DNA from: Delphinus delphis
Lineage: Eukaryota > Chordata > Mammalia > Artiodactyla > Delphinidae
DNA length: 64,000 bases
Reading direction: 5' to 3'
NCBI RefSeq assembly: GCF_949987515.2
Contig: NC_082692.2
Location: 86,499,488 to 86,563,487, forward strand
In this document: positions 1 through 10,944 of the stretch, in pieces
Layout: each line of letters begins with the position of its first letter
How positions within the stretch are numbered: the first letter of the stretch is position 1
The notes under the pieces: model-generated
Databases searched by the model: none
What the model was told of the DNA's origin: nothing
Seen by the model: only the letters and a program-made list of their open reading frames with translations
Translations under genes and position numbers: made by a program

Positions 1-1549
1 TTGTTGAAACAGCACAGAATATTTTAGTGAAAGCAGCATCACCTCATTAAGCATCCTTAGCAAGGATTGAATATGGCCTTGTGGCCACTCTCATGAATAT
101 AGTCCCCGCACTAAAAAACATTTATCGCCACCATTAAAAAAGGAACTTTTAAAATGAGTTTGAAAGAAAGCCATTACCTCCTTAACTACCAAATAAACTC
201 AGTGGTCTATGTATATTATGATGAAATATCTCTGGTGCTTCCATCTTATTCTCTTTGTTCTATAAGCTGTAATTCATACCCCGCTTTTGTTGACATTTGG
301 GTGACTCTCCTCTCCAGGTCCCTCCCCTCGCCCAGCAGCAACCTTGGCTCGCTTATGGTTTTTTGCTTTGTTTGCTTTACACTCTTGTTTTCATCTTGGA
401 ATCAACTTGTTTGTTCATTATTTTCTTTTTAGCTGCATGTGTGCATGTATGTGTGGATATAGCCTAAGGTATAGAAACTTGAAAAAAAAGTTTGTTGCTG
501 TGGAGCGTGGTAGGAACAGGCTATCACAGCAAGCATTACGTTTAGATTTCTGTGAGTGTTTCTTGCAAATACTGTAATTCACTGCTAAGTATAGACTAGA
601 CTGCAACATATTTGGGAAAACTTAAATGAATTGACCTAGATCATCAGGAATAGAGAAGTATCCAGTTACTCCACCATCACACTGACCAAGGTCTAGAAAT
701 CTAGTTTCTCGAAAGCTCCATGAATCCTAAGAAGACATAGTCAACAGTTTTCCATGCCGAGGGGGCAGAGCACAAAAGCTTTTCCTTCTCATTTTCTCTT
801 GGCCGCTTTGCAGTAGGTTCTGGATATGGCTGTGCTCTGTCTTTAAAGGCAACAATAGGAGTGGAGTTTGGCAGAGTCTTTGGTAGGAGTAGTAGAATCC
901 CTGGGAGGTCTGAATTTTTCTGCCAGTCAGCCGTTTTATTAGCCCTGTTCCTAACATATACCCAGCAACATCCAAAATGCTTTGGGTAAGAATTAGCTAA
1001 GTCTCTCTCTCCAACTGTCCATGCTTTAATTGCAAATCATTGATACCATTTTATGACTGGAGGGTTCCTGAACTTAATCCCAAGTCTTCTAATGCAAAGG
1101 GGCTCACAAGAGAACAACTAACCAACAAGCAAGTAAACAAACAGACACAGTATCTAAGTGAGTGAATGTTCATGTTCATTTTCAGCTCATAATCTCTCTA
1201 GTGTGGCTGAGGCCCCAGACTGTGTCCATGGAAGTTCCCACCTGTGACTTCCAGGGCTGGCAAGCAGGACGAAGAACAAAAGACTTTGTGGTTGCGGAGT
1301 GGCAGGCGGGGTAGGGAACGAGTCAGGAGACCTGGTCTTAATTCCTCCCGTCTCTCCTTCCTAGATGCGACCTGACACCCCGCTAAGGTTCACTTTCTCA
1401 TCTCGGGAGTCAGGATAAGGCCAGGGGTATGAAAGCAAGCAAAGTAACAGATGTGGAGACACTTATTAATAACATAAATTTCTTAATGATTGTTATTTAG
1501 ATTGATTTGTGGCAGGACCAGCGTCACGGGAGGTGAGCGATTCAGTCAT
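1..1549. other. Unassigned single-copy-looking sequence
   Basis: I see no gene, exon or clear repeat in this interval. The first 700 bases are AT-rich. Around 1320-1440 there is a weak MIR-like stretch (a 'gagacctggtcttaattcc' block followed by a 'cactttctcatct' block), too decayed to claim. The open frames here are short and show no recognisable domain. Confidence 0.5.
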
Positions 1550-1712
1550 ACCGGGGTCATGCTCAGAAGGGCCCTGAGCTTGGTTGAATGCTCTCCTGTT
1601 GCCATCTTGACATTCTTCATACTTTTTGAATACAAGACTCCACAGCCCCACACTTTTATCTTGCACTGGGTCCCCCAGTTCCATAGCCAGTCCTGACTGT
1701 GAGTCCACATTC
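1550..1712. repeat. Ancient interspersed repeat fragment, family not assigned
   Basis: The stretch from ggtcatgctcagaagggccc through 'cttgcactgggtccccc' to 'agccagtcctgact' reads like a widespread old mammalian repeat that I have seen in many genomic contexts, but I cannot name the family safely. The copy is diverged and no terminal repeats or TSD are visible. A repeat-library search would settle it. Confidence 0.35.
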
Positions 1713-2004
1713 GGTTTGCACAGATGGATTTGTCCACCTAACAGGTGTTACCAGACCCTGCTCTGGGCAGATGTGATTCTTAGTCCCGCGTCCGTCTCCA
1801 TCCTCACAGAAAGGCAGCGGCAGATTGACTGGAAAGCTGGTGCCACTGAAGCCTCGGGGTCCCTCCCTTGCGTGGCCCCCTCCAAGGCTTTGGGAGGGCC
1901 TTTAGAGATTTTGAAAGTATATTTACGCAAAATTGTATGACCTTCCGCTCCATCTCTGCATCCACCTCTGCTGTCAGGGAGCACTGTTTTGAGATTTATG
2001 GGAG

Positions 2005-2145
2005 TGTTTCTGGTTGTCATAGTAATCGGAGGGGGGGCATGCTGGCCCTTGGTGGGCAGGGTTAAGGATTGCTAGGCTGCCTGACATGCACACGCTGTCG
2101 CACATGTTAGAGAATTTCCTTCCTTCCCATGTGATGTTCGAATGA
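2005..2145 (+). repeat. MER20-like hAT DNA transposon fragment
   Basis: The block 'ctggttgtcatagtaatcgg' followed by a G-run, 'ttggtgggcagggttaagg' and 'gctgcctgacatgcac' follows the middle and 3' half of the non-autonomous hAT element MER20. The ends are decayed and no 8-bp TSD is recognisable. Orientation is opposite to the better copy at 40489-40709. Confidence 0.45.
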
Positions 2146-2515
2146 CTTAACCAGACATTCTTGTAAGTGAACCCTGGTTTCTGTTTACAGAAGGCAGGAT
2201 CTTAGTGCCATTTTCCACGTTAGTACAATACATTTTTGCCGGGTTTTAATATACACTGAATCTTCCAGGAATGCAACTGCAGTAAAGTAAAAATAGAGGG
2301 CATATTATATAGTGTGCTTCATGTAGAACTTTACTGAGAATTATCCTCTATTTTTGAGGTTCTTAACCCCTGATATGGCGCTCTTGTCTGAGTCCACACT
2401 GGCTGAGGCGTTCAGGGTGCTCTGATACACATATATACACAGGTATACTTACTTACATAGGCTTTATTTAGACATGTCCAGTCCAGACCTAGTGATGATA
2501 AGGAGATACAAGCAT
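2146..2515. other. Unassigned sequence
   Basis: AT-rich DNA immediately left of a CHR insertion. I see no gene or repeat. A short 'acacatatatacacagg' run near 2430 is too small to call a microsatellite. Confidence 0.4.
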
Positions 2516-2528
2516 CTGGCATCTTGTT

Positions 2529-2856
2529 TTTTTTTTTTAAATAAATAAATAAATTTATTTATTTATTTTTGGCTGTGTTGGGTCTTCGTTGCCGAGCGCA
2601 GGCTTTTCTGTAGTTGTGGCGAGCGGGCGCTACTCTTTGTTGCGGTGCATGGGCTTCTCATTGTGGTGGCTTCTCTTATCGCAGAGCACGGGCTCTAGGC
2701 GTGCGGGCTTCAGTAGTTGCGGCATGTGGGCTCAGTAGTTGTGGCGCATGGGCTTAGTTGCTCCGCGGCACGTGGGATCTTCCCGGAGCAGGGTTGGAAG
2801 CCGTGTCCCCTGTATTGGCAGGTGGATTCTTAACCACTGCGCCACCAGGGAAGCCC
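2529..2856 (-). mobile_element. CHR SINE, long form
   Basis: A complete tRNA-derived SINE in reverse orientation. On the + strand it runs from an oligo-T and (taaa)n tail on the left to the complement of the tRNA-like head (ggcttccctggtggcgcag) on the right. The body carries the alternating 'agtagttgtggcgcatggg' motifs of the long CHR form. It is flanked by a near-perfect TSD, ctggcatcttgtt at 2516-2528 and ctgacatcttgtt at 2857-2869 (12 of 13). The head retains an A-box-like block, while the B box is mutated. CHR elements are shared by cetaceans, hippopotamus and ruminants, and this body form is typical of whales. Confidence 0.92.
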
Positions 2857-2883
2857 CTGACATCTTGTTATAGGTCTAGTTAC

Positions 2884-3098
2884 TGTTGTTGTTCCCGCAA
2901 ACTAGAGCTTCTGGGCCAAATCCATCCCATGGCCTGTTTCTGTACAGCCCATGAGCTAAGATTGATTCTTACATCTCTAAAGGGTTGTGTATATAAAAAA
3001 AAAAAAAAGAAGAAGTATGCAACAGAGACTCTCCGTGGCCCGCAAAGCCTGCAGTGTTTACTAAATGATCCTTTACTGGAAAGGTTTGCTGACCCCTG
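2884..3098 (+). repeat. Non-autonomous hAT-like DNA transposon
   Basis: The element starts near 'gcaaactagagcttctggg', has an internal 'caacagagactctccgtggc' block and ends 'ggtttgctgacccctg', the inverted counterpart of its start. This is the common mammalian hAT-like family whose ends read CAGGGGTCNGCAAACT. The central part is shortened and contains an A-run at 2996-3008. A second copy of the same family lies at 62553-62775. I am not certain of its library name. Confidence 0.65.
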
Positions 3099-3923
3099 GT
3101 CCACCATAATAATGTTCAAGCACCTATATACCACAATACATAGTTCAATTAAATTATTTTCTTTTTTATTTCTCCTTTATGTTAGAGTCAGGACAAGGTA
3201 TTGATTGAAGCAACTTGTCAGCTGGTAGGATATTTACTACTTCCTTTCCGAGCAGTAGATGATGATGTTATCCACGACCTCTCCATCTCTTGCCTCAAGG
3301 TGACCTTCATTCTCAAGCTGGTCCTTCCCACCTGGGAGCAATGCTAGCTTTGGGTGAGGAGGAAATGCGTATCTCCTCACTCCTCCTGCCTCCAGAGAAG
3401 CAGGAACTTCTATTACCCTCTCTCTCCACAAGGGAGAAGGAGTGACGTCTGACGCTATTTGCAAGAAGGAACTGGGCATGTGCAACTCAGTGGCCTTTTC
3501 TTTTTTGGGATGATCTGTCTTCAAGATGATCGTATTATTGGCTGTTCATGTGACAAGCTTACTAGGGTGGGGCCTGTCCTCCTCCAGTAATAAAGCTGAT
3601 ATTGTTTATCTGTATCATTGACTCCTGTGTCAGGCTCTCTTAATTAGATTTGTGTACAGGAGTGGAGAAAGTGCGGTTTAACCACCAACTTCCAAACCCC
3701 ATGTATGACCACAATTCACGGTTTCATTTCACCAGTTTAGCAACCTGGAAAGAAAAGCTTCCTTTCTCTGTATCGTGTTAGCAGAAGTGTCCATCTGACC
3801 CTCCTTGGGTAGGCCTGAGTCCCATGTGTATCCTTAAACCAGTCTTGCAGATCAGCCACGTCTGTGGGTCAGCCCACTGGGGTCACAGACACAGTGAGCA
3901 GAGAAAGGGTGGGGGTCTTAAGA
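3099..3923. other. Unassigned sequence with an LTR-like polyadenylation patch
   Basis: No gene is visible. Around 3540-3660 an AATAAA at 3589-3594 is followed by 'gactcctgtgtcaggctctc', a layout that can be the R/U5 part of an old retroviral LTR, but I see no TG...CA ends or TSD. The rest is unassigned. Confidence 0.3.
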
Positions 3924-4091
3924 CAGTGCTTTCCAAACTGTAATGTACAAACAGGTTACCTGGGTATCTTTCTAAAATGCAGGTTCTGATTCAGTAGGCT
4001 CCTCTGGTGGGGCCTGAGATTCTGCATTTCTGACACGCTCCCAGGCGATGCTGATGGTACTGGTCCGCGGACCATCCTTTGCATAACAAGG
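3924..4091 (-). repeat. MER5A-like hAT-Charlie element
   Basis: The copy opens with cagtgctttccaaactgtaa, contains 'ctgattcagtaggctcctct' and 'gaaatgcaga'-type blocks and closes with 'actggtccgcggaccatcc', the reverse-orientation order of the short non-autonomous element MER5A. The final bases (tttgcataacaagg) are eroded. The interval to 4295 downstream is unassigned. Confidence 0.75.
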
Positions 4092-4308
4092 TTTTAAGGA
4101 ACATTTTAGTGTGGTTACCATAGGGGTAATGATGGTGGGCAGGGGAAATAACCCACACATGCTCATCATACTTCCTATTGCCCACCTCTTCTGCTCAGTG
4201 AACATGAGTCCCAAGCTTCCCATGAAACTTCCCTCAACAACTGCAATCCACAGTGATCTGTTCCTCAGTGATCTCTTTAATGGTTACTGTATGAAATTAA
4301 TCCAACTT

Positions 4309-4775
4309 TAAAAAAACATTTTTATTTATTTATTTTATACAGCAGGTTCTTATTAGTTATCTATTTTATACATATTAGTGTATACATGTCAATCCCAATC
4401 TCCCAATTCATCCCACCCCATCCCCGCTGCTGCTCTCCCCCCTTGGTGTCCATAGGTTTGTTCTCTACATCTGTGTCTCTATTTCTGCCTTACAAGCAGG
4501 TTCATCTGTACCATGTTTCTAGATTTCACATACATGTGTTAGTATATGATATTTGTTTTTCTCTTTCTGACTTACTTCACTCTGTAGGACAGTCTCTAGG
4601 TCCATCCACGTCTCTACAAATGGCCCAATTTCGTTCCTTTTTATGGTTGAGTAATATTCCATTGTATACATGTACCACATCTTTATCCGTTCGTCTGTCT
4701 ATGGGCATTTAGGTTGCTTCCATGCCCTGGCTATTGTAAATAGTGCTGCAGTGAACACTGGGGTGCGTGTGTCGG
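4309..4775 (-). mobile_element. L1 3' end, 5'-truncated (first of tandem pair)
   Basis: An L1 fragment in reverse orientation. The (ttta)n tail is at 4313-4335 and is followed by an L1 3' UTR beginning 'tatacagcaggttcttatt'. The complement of the last part of ORF2 follows ('gagtaatattccattgtata', 'ggttgcttccatgccctggc') and breaks off at 'ggtgcgtgtgtc'. Its left flank carries attaatccaactt at 4296-4308, but the matching copy is only found at 5958-5970, beyond the second L1. The 3' UTR is of a different subtype from the second L1. Confidence 0.9.
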
Positions 4776-4778
4776 GTT

Positions 4779-5957
4779 TTTTTTTTGGTATTTATTTATT
4801 TACATCTTTATTGGAGTATAATTGCTTTACAATGTTGTGTTAATTTCTGCTGTATAACAAAGTGAATCAGCAATATGTACACATATATCCCCATGTCTCC
4901 TCCCTCTTGCGTCTCCCTCCCACCCTCCCCATCCCACCCCTCTAGGTGGTCACAAAGCACCGAGCAGATCTCCCTGTGGTATGCGGCTGCTTCCCACTAG
5001 CTATCTGTTCTACCTTTGGTAGTGTATATATGTCCATGCTACTCTCTCACTTTGTCCCAGCTTACCCTTCCCCCTCCCCGTGTCCTCAAGTCCATTCTCT
5101 ACATCTGCCTCTTTATTCCTGTCCTGCCCCTAGGTTCATCAGAACCTTCTTTTTTTTTCTGGTTCCATATATATGCGTTACCATAAGGTATTTGTTTTTC
5201 TCTTTCTGACTTCACTTCACTCTGTATGACATACTTTAGGTCCATCCACCTCACTACAAATAACTCAATTTTATTTCTTGTTATGGTTGAGTAATATTCT
5301 ATTGTATATGTGTGCCACGTCTTCTTTATCCATTCATCTGTCGATGGACACTTAGGTTGCTTCCATGTCCTGGCTATTGTAAATAGTGCTGCAGTGAAAG
5401 TTGTGGTACATGACTCTTTGAATTCTGGTTTTCTCAGGGTATATGCCCAGTAGTGGGATTGCTGGGTCATATGGTAGTTCTATTTGTAGTTTTTTAAGGA
5501 ACCTCCATGCTGTTCTCCATAGTGGCTGCACCAGTTTACATTCCCACCAGCAGGGCAAGAGGGTTCCCTTTTCGCCACACCCTCTCCAGCATTTGTTGTT
5601 TGTAGATTTTCTGATGATGGCCATTCTAACTGGTGTGAGGTGATACCTCCTTGTAGTTTGATTTGCATTTCCCTAATAATTAGTGATGTCGAGCAGCTTT
5701 TCATGTGCTTCTTGGCCATCTGTATGTCTTCTTTGGAGAAATGTCTATTTAGGTCTTCTGCCCATTTTTTGATTGGGTTGTTTGTTTTTTTAATATTGAG
5801 CTGCTTATATATTTTGGAGATTAATCCTTTGTCTGTTGATTCATTTGCAAATATTTTCTCCCATTCTGAGGGTTGTCTTTTCATCTTGTTTATAGTTTCC
5901 TTTGCTGTGCAAAAGAGTTTAAGTTTCATTAGGTCCCACTTGTTTATTTTTGTTTTT
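4779..5957 (-). mobile_element. L1 3' end, 5'-truncated (second of tandem pair)
   Basis: A second L1 in the same orientation that starts directly with its own oligo-T at 4779-4788. It includes a 3' UTR with 'ggagtataattgctttacaa' and then about 700 bp of ORF2 in complement. The insertion ends at 5957, and attaatccaattg at 5958-5970 matches the sequence left of the first L1 in 12 of 13 positions. Both L1 fragments therefore sit inside one TSD. Confidence 0.88.
5099..5929 (-). pseudogene. L1 ORF2 C-terminal remnant, frameshifted
   Basis: Reading the complement from 5929 gives the C-terminal region of the L1 ORF2 endonuclease/reverse transcriptase protein: '[15 protein letters not shown]', '[20 protein letters not shown]', then the zinc-knuckle-like segment '[18 protein letters not shown]', then '[15 protein letters not shown]' and 'TDEWIKKTWHTYTIEYYS'. 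These blocks fall in three frames, so there are at least two frameshifts, near 5620 and 5400. The usual histidine of the CX3CX7HX4C motif is a proline here. Endonuclease and RT domains are missing because of 5' truncation, so this is a dead fragment. Confidence 0.88.
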
Positions 5958-5970
5958 ATTAATCCAATTG

Positions 5971-6351
5971 TTTATGATGGTAAGACATACGGATGTGAAG
6001 AAAAATACTTGAGGAGAAATACTTCCTTACAAAACTCAAAGAAAGGAAGAAACATTGTTTCCCACATTGGAGGACATTCTGTAGAGCTTTTGCTCTAAGT
6101 CCATCCATTCTACAGGTAGATTGGGACTGAGAGGCTTCTGTGGCCTGGCCCACAGAATAGATAACTTGCTTTGCTGGAGAAAATTGGTGCTACATTGCAA
6201 ACCAATAATTTATAAAAAACAGTCTTCTGGAACAAAAAAAATACTTGGTTGAGCAAGTTCCTTCCATTGCTTGGGAATAAGCAAGAAATCTATGTATCAT
6301 TTGAGAGAAGTATACGCCAATGTGGTAACAGTGGTTTATCTGAAGTTGTTG
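5971..6351. other. Unassigned sequence
   Basis: AT-rich DNA with no recognisable gene, repeat or RNA structure. Confidence 0.4.
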
Positions 6352-6698
6352 GGCTTGTTCCTTAGTTAGCTAATGCTCTGTAACAAAACATTCCAAAACT
6401 TTAGTGGCTTAAAACAACAGCCATTCATTTGACTCGGGAGTCTGCCATCTGGGTTTGGCAAGGGCAGCTCATCTCTGCTCTACTTGGCATCAGTTTGTGG
6501 GGGGCAGGCACGGGAACAGGAGGGTGGAATCACCTGGCGGGTCACTGGTGTGTCTGGTGGAGACTCAAACAGCTGGGGCTGGACAGCCGGAGCTTAGCGT
6601 TTATCTTCTATTTAGTTTCTCCTTGTGATCTCTTCAGCATGGAGACTTCTTTCATGTCCATCCAGGGCTCCCAAAGCCCATGTTGAGAGAGAGAGGGA

Positions 6699-6730
<32 letters not shown>

Positions 6731-6822
6731 AAGGGGGAAGAGTGGAGAACGCAGCTACAGCCACATCACCTTTTATGACCAGTCCTTGGAAATTATACAG
6801 CATCACTTGCACTGAATTTTAA
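6352..6822 (-). repeat. Ancient MaLR/ERVL-type LTR fragment
   Basis: The left end 'taacaaaacattccaaaact' followed by 'tagtggcttaaaacaacag' is the complement of the LTR 3' end seen in MLT1-like elements, which on the other strand reads 'gttttaagccactaa'. The right part 'ccttttatgaccagtccttg' fits the same family. A (GA)n microsatellite has grown inside it. No internal retroviral region is present. The family name is not certain. Confidence 0.5.
6684..6737 (+). repeat. (GA)n microsatellite
   Basis: An imperfect run of GA with GGGA interruptions, purine-only on the + strand. It lies within the LTR-like repeat, in a region where related copies have a short 'agagagagc' block, so it probably expanded from that seed. 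Confidence 0.9.
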
Positions 6823-8694
6823 GTGATCAATGCAGTTTCAAAGACCCACATAGCTTCAAGGGGAGGAAACATGGATTCTCAATGTGAAGTATCCATTTCA
6901 CAGTGTAAGAAGAACTTGAGGGGTGGTGTGTGTGTGTATGTGTGTGTTTATAGCCATCTTTAAAAAATAAAAACTGCCACAGAGGCTATGAGTGACATTA
7001 TAGCCTTTAAAAGATACGTACATTTTTGATTTTTTCAAGGAGAACATATTGTGTTAATAACCAGAAAAAATTACAGTAAAGCAACTTTGATAAAAAGGAC
7101 TTTGTGTAGGATCTTAGAACCAAAGACTTGGCTAATATATAGTGTTTTTCTTGGCCCTAATCTCCTCGCCCCTCTGATCACTGATTATGACTGAATCAAG
7201 CCTGCTCAGCACAGAACAAGCTGTTGGTAACCTGGCTGGCCAAATCACAAACAAATTGATTTCTTCTCAGTACTTCTTGATATTTCAGACCAGCAGCAAG
7301 TGAAAAGCTGAGGATTTTCTAAGTCAAATTAGAGAACCCCCGCCTCAAAACGCTTGTCAGTCCTTTCTGTTCAGTGGAACTGTGCAATTGCTGAGGCTGG
7401 GGTTGGGCTCCAACAGCAATATCATGGCTGCAGGACATGGTGACAGGTGGAGTATGGCGTCTGATAAGCTCAAACTCTCCATCATGGCCTGGCCACATAA
7501 GGAGAGCGACAGAAACACTCAGAGAATGAAAACATCCATCAAAGGCTGACAACCTCTGACACAGATTTCCTTTCTGTTACTGAAGGAGCTAGTTAAATGT
7601 GATGGAGCTGCTCATAAAAAGTCCTTGTTGGTCCTAATGAAACAGCTTTGTATGCCCCATCTCCTTCCTTGTTAGGTGAGCAGAAAAGAAGCACTAGAAT
7701 GTTCGGTGGCTAACACTGTAGTCTAAGGCAAGGAGACAAGTGACACCCAACTCAGTTGTCTTTTGGAACTGGTGATGACTCGGCGGTGAATTGTTTGAAT
7801 GGTGGTCTTTGCCACTGAGGGGCTCGTTTTGTTATTGTAGCCAAAGAGCAGATGCTTTAGAGCCAGCGAGAGGTGAGGGAGACAGGATCTGCTCTTCCCT
7901 CCATGAGTCTAATGTGTTGCTTTCTTCTGTCATCAAAGATGGTACCTTGAGGCGAGTGAGCTACTTCTTCTAGGGCTCAGCAGAGGAGAGTGATCTGTTC
8001 CATGCTGAAGGAAAAACTGGTTTCAGAGGAATTAGTGAATAAGGTACTTTAGTTGCAACATGGTCATTCTTAGGTTGTGTCCCCTTCTTAACTCACCTGC
8101 ACTGACCACAAAACATCTGGGGTGACGGGGCATTGTCTTGGTCCACATTGATTACTTCCTGTTTCCCAGTGTCCACTGCCAGGAACTTTGATTCCGGTGG
8201 CATCCTTGCTTTCCTGACATTGAAGGGGGTGGCCTCTTTGGCCAAGTAGGAGACCTGTGGCCTGTGGGCCCTTGTCCTCCTGTGCGCTACACAGCCATCC
8301 CTCCTGAGATCTGACCATCTCCCAGGGCACAGTCAGGGAGCAGGGACTTCTCCGGGCAACGTAGATTGTGACTGTTCTCAGGACCCAGAGACCCCTGTCT
8401 TCTTCCCAGTCTGGGGGGATTCCTCTTCCTCATTGTTCTCCTTCCTTTCCAAGCCTCTAGTTTCTTGGCTTATCTAGCATTACGGCTTTCTTGGAGTTGG
8501 GCTTTCATAAAACACCAGGAAGGTGGCAACGTCAGTCTGCTTCTGCTCTCTTTCCTATTAAACAAACAAAAAAATCCCTGAAACAGTTTAGAAGGGACTG
8601 TCTAGCTTCCAGGAGGGGAAAACAGAGAGAAAAACATATAACGCAGCTTCTCAGAAACATAGCCTTGTCTATCACCAATTCTGGCATGGCGTGC
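6823..8694. other. Unassigned sequence
   Basis: About 1.9 kb without recognisable gene or clear repeat. A short GT-rich patch lies at 6922-6950. The frames at 7319-7552 and 8088-8330 are short and have no motif or splice context I can support. Confidence 0.4.
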
Positions 8695-8805
8695 TCTTCT
8701 GCAGATGAGGAAATCAAAGCCTGGGGAGATGAAGGGATTTGGACACAGTGACGTTATTAGAGGCTGCTCTAGGCTGAGGTTCTGCCAGTCAAAGCCCAGT
8801 ATGTC
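8695..8805 (-). repeat. MIR SINE fragment
   Basis: The order 'gcagatgaggaaatcaaagc', 'gatgaagggatttggacaca', 'ctgaggttctgccagtc' is the complement of the MIR core ('cctcatctgtaaaatgggg' and upstream). The copy is old, diverged and lacks its 3' part. Confidence 0.55.
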
Positions 8806-8919
8806 TCCATCATTTGGAACCAACTCTGCTCGTCAAATGGGTAATGCACTTCTGAGTGTTTACTCTTGTCACGGCTACGACTTCTGTCCTCTGGACAGAT
8901 ACGTGGACTGTCAGAACAC

Positions 8920-9060
8920 CTTGGAATTCCAGCTTTCCAGCTGCCACAGTTGTGTGATTTTGGACAATTCACCAGCCCTCTCTTGATCTCCAATTTTTAA
9001 AATCTAAAACACTTCCTAGATCAATCTCAAGAGATGGTGAGGATTAGAGGAAAATTCTGG
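8920..9060 (+). repeat. MIR SINE fragment
   Basis: The blocks 'cagctgccacagttgtgtga', 'ttttggacaattcac' and 'gatggtgaggattagagga' follow the MIR order (tgtgaccttgggcaag, then tgaggattaaatgag). Old and diverged. Confidence 0.5.
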
Positions 9061-10139
9061 AAGTCTTCAGTGCGTCATAAGCCCCCCAAGGGTGGGGTGT
9101 AAGCGATCAGAATTGCTATGATCTTCCTCTGCTTGCTTCAGACTTCAAGGGATCGTTTTCTTCACCTTTTCTAGTCTTGAAAATCTCCAGAGACCTGACG
9201 TCACAGTGTGGGCATTAGAGACATTTATTTGCTTATTATTGTTTTTACGACCTGCGACTATCTCTTGCCTCATTGGGATTTGACTCCTCCTACACAGAAG
9301 TAGTTTGGGATGTCATCCTGTTGACAGAAGTCACTGAACAATTAACCTGTGTCCTTGATAGTTTGTTACCAACCTCTAGGCTTTGGTGATGTGTGGCCCT
9401 GGGCGTCTCAATGAACCATTGTTCCTCCCTGGTCTCTTGTGAAAGGGGTTGACTGTGCTCTAGGGCAGCTCTATCCTGGAGGAAGAAGTTCTCCTTATTG
9501 AAAATAAAAGGTTCTTCTCACATCTGCTTTGCCAATACAGCCCCTTCCCTTGCTCAAGGCCTGTAGGTCTTAGGTGCCAAGTGGAGCAGAATGCTTCTTT
9601 TGTAGGTCTTTGTTACCATCAACATAATGGAACTCTTGTTTACTTAACGACTTCTTTCCTGACCAGATTGAGTTACCAGGGGTCAGGGCTCCTCTATTCT
9701 TTCTAGTATCACCAACACCGTGTAGCCGGATAGTTCACATATTATATTTGGTGGCTAAAGCTTGTTTTGAACTGAATTTTCCTCCTGAGTTGCCTTCTCC
9801 ACACAGAATGGCCGGTGGACTTATGAGCTGTTGGTATTAACCTAGCAAGTTTATTTTGCAGATAAATGGCTTGTTTAACTGCAGAGGGTGAGTAGAGAGA
9901 CTCATCTTGTGCCATGTACGATTGCACCAGATAGTATGTCGAAGTAGGAGAAATCATGACGTTGGCAGGTCTGATGTCTTTCTGCAGCAGCTGCCGGAAT
10001 GCCTCTAGAATTCCTTTGGAAATTGCCTTGAAAATAAGCAGGCTCAGAGTTTCAGAAGGTCATGAGACCAGAATGCATATATGTTAGGCGTGAGGGGAGC
10101 GTCTAAAAATACATGTTTTAGGCTTTACCGTCAGAGATG
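9061..10139. other. Unassigned sequence with one palindromic CRE-like site
   Basis: No gene or clear repeat. A perfect tgacgtca occurs at 9196-9203, the consensus CREB/ATF binding octamer, but an isolated octamer in 1 kb of unannotated DNA is weak evidence for regulation. Confidence 0.35.
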
Positions 10140-10247
10140 AATATTCAGTGGGTTTGAGGCGGGACCCAGGAATCTACGTATTACGTATTTAAAAACCCCA
10201 GATGTTCAGCTGAAGGTGGTCCTCCCAACACGGTTTGAGAAACACTG
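10140..10247 (-). repeat. MER5-like hAT-Charlie fragment
   Basis: The block 'gtttgaggcgggacccagga' followed by 'ctgaaggtggtcctcccaac' and the terminal 'gtttgagaaacactg' is the end half of a MER5 element in reverse orientation. The other end is missing or too diverged. Confidence 0.55.
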
Positions 10248-10944
10248 ATATTTTCTCCCAATTCCTGAACAAAAAGAAAACCGGACATCCGAGTGATTGG
10301 CAACGTTGAGATTTCCGAAGTATTGTGTTGACTAAAAACATGATTCACAACCTACAAGTTGAGAGTTATGTATTATTTGGTGGGAATTTTTAGGACTTCA
10401 AGCCCGGGAGGCAGCATCTCAAGTCAGCTTTAGAGAACTGCTCCGAGGGGTGAGAGGGGAGCTGGGCTGTATAGGAGTTTTGCAACAAAGGGTGGGTAGT
10501 CTGAATGTCAAAAGATTATTGTTAATTAAAGAAAACCAGATATCCCAAGTTAAGGAATTTAGCGCTTTTTTATGTATGGGAAGATGCAAGAGTCTGGGCT
10601 CACTGAAATCATTCCTTTGATATGCACCTCAGCTATCTGGGGCTAGTATCTCAAAGTTTCCTCCCTTGAGTCAGGAGGGCTCCCCGGAGGGGGTGGCTGC
10701 AGTCTGATGGCTGCTATATGGCAGGTATTCTTTCCTTCCTGAGTTTCCTCAGGGCTCACTGACACACAGCAGAGGGCTGCAGTTGCTGCTGACTGTGACA
10801 TCCTTTGTTTACTATATGGCAGGAAATATTCCATTTCTCAAATGAAAAGTTGCATGACAATATTTCGGAGAAGGATGAAATCCTTAGAATGCAACATGGG
10901 CAAAATACACATTTGCAAGGTGAAGTTCAAATGTGGAAGACTGA
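10248..10944. other. Unassigned sequence
   Basis: No recognisable gene or repeat. The frame at 10643-10834 has no domain features. Confidence 0.35.

Noticed and set aside
2857..2869. tRNA-like heads of the CHR elements as real tRNA genes
   Set aside because: They have A and B boxes but no cloverleaf, and each is followed by a SINE body with an A-rich tail and TSDs.
9196..9203. Perfect CRE octamer as a regulatory element
   Set aside because: A single 8-mer without promoter or conservation context is expected by chance often enough.
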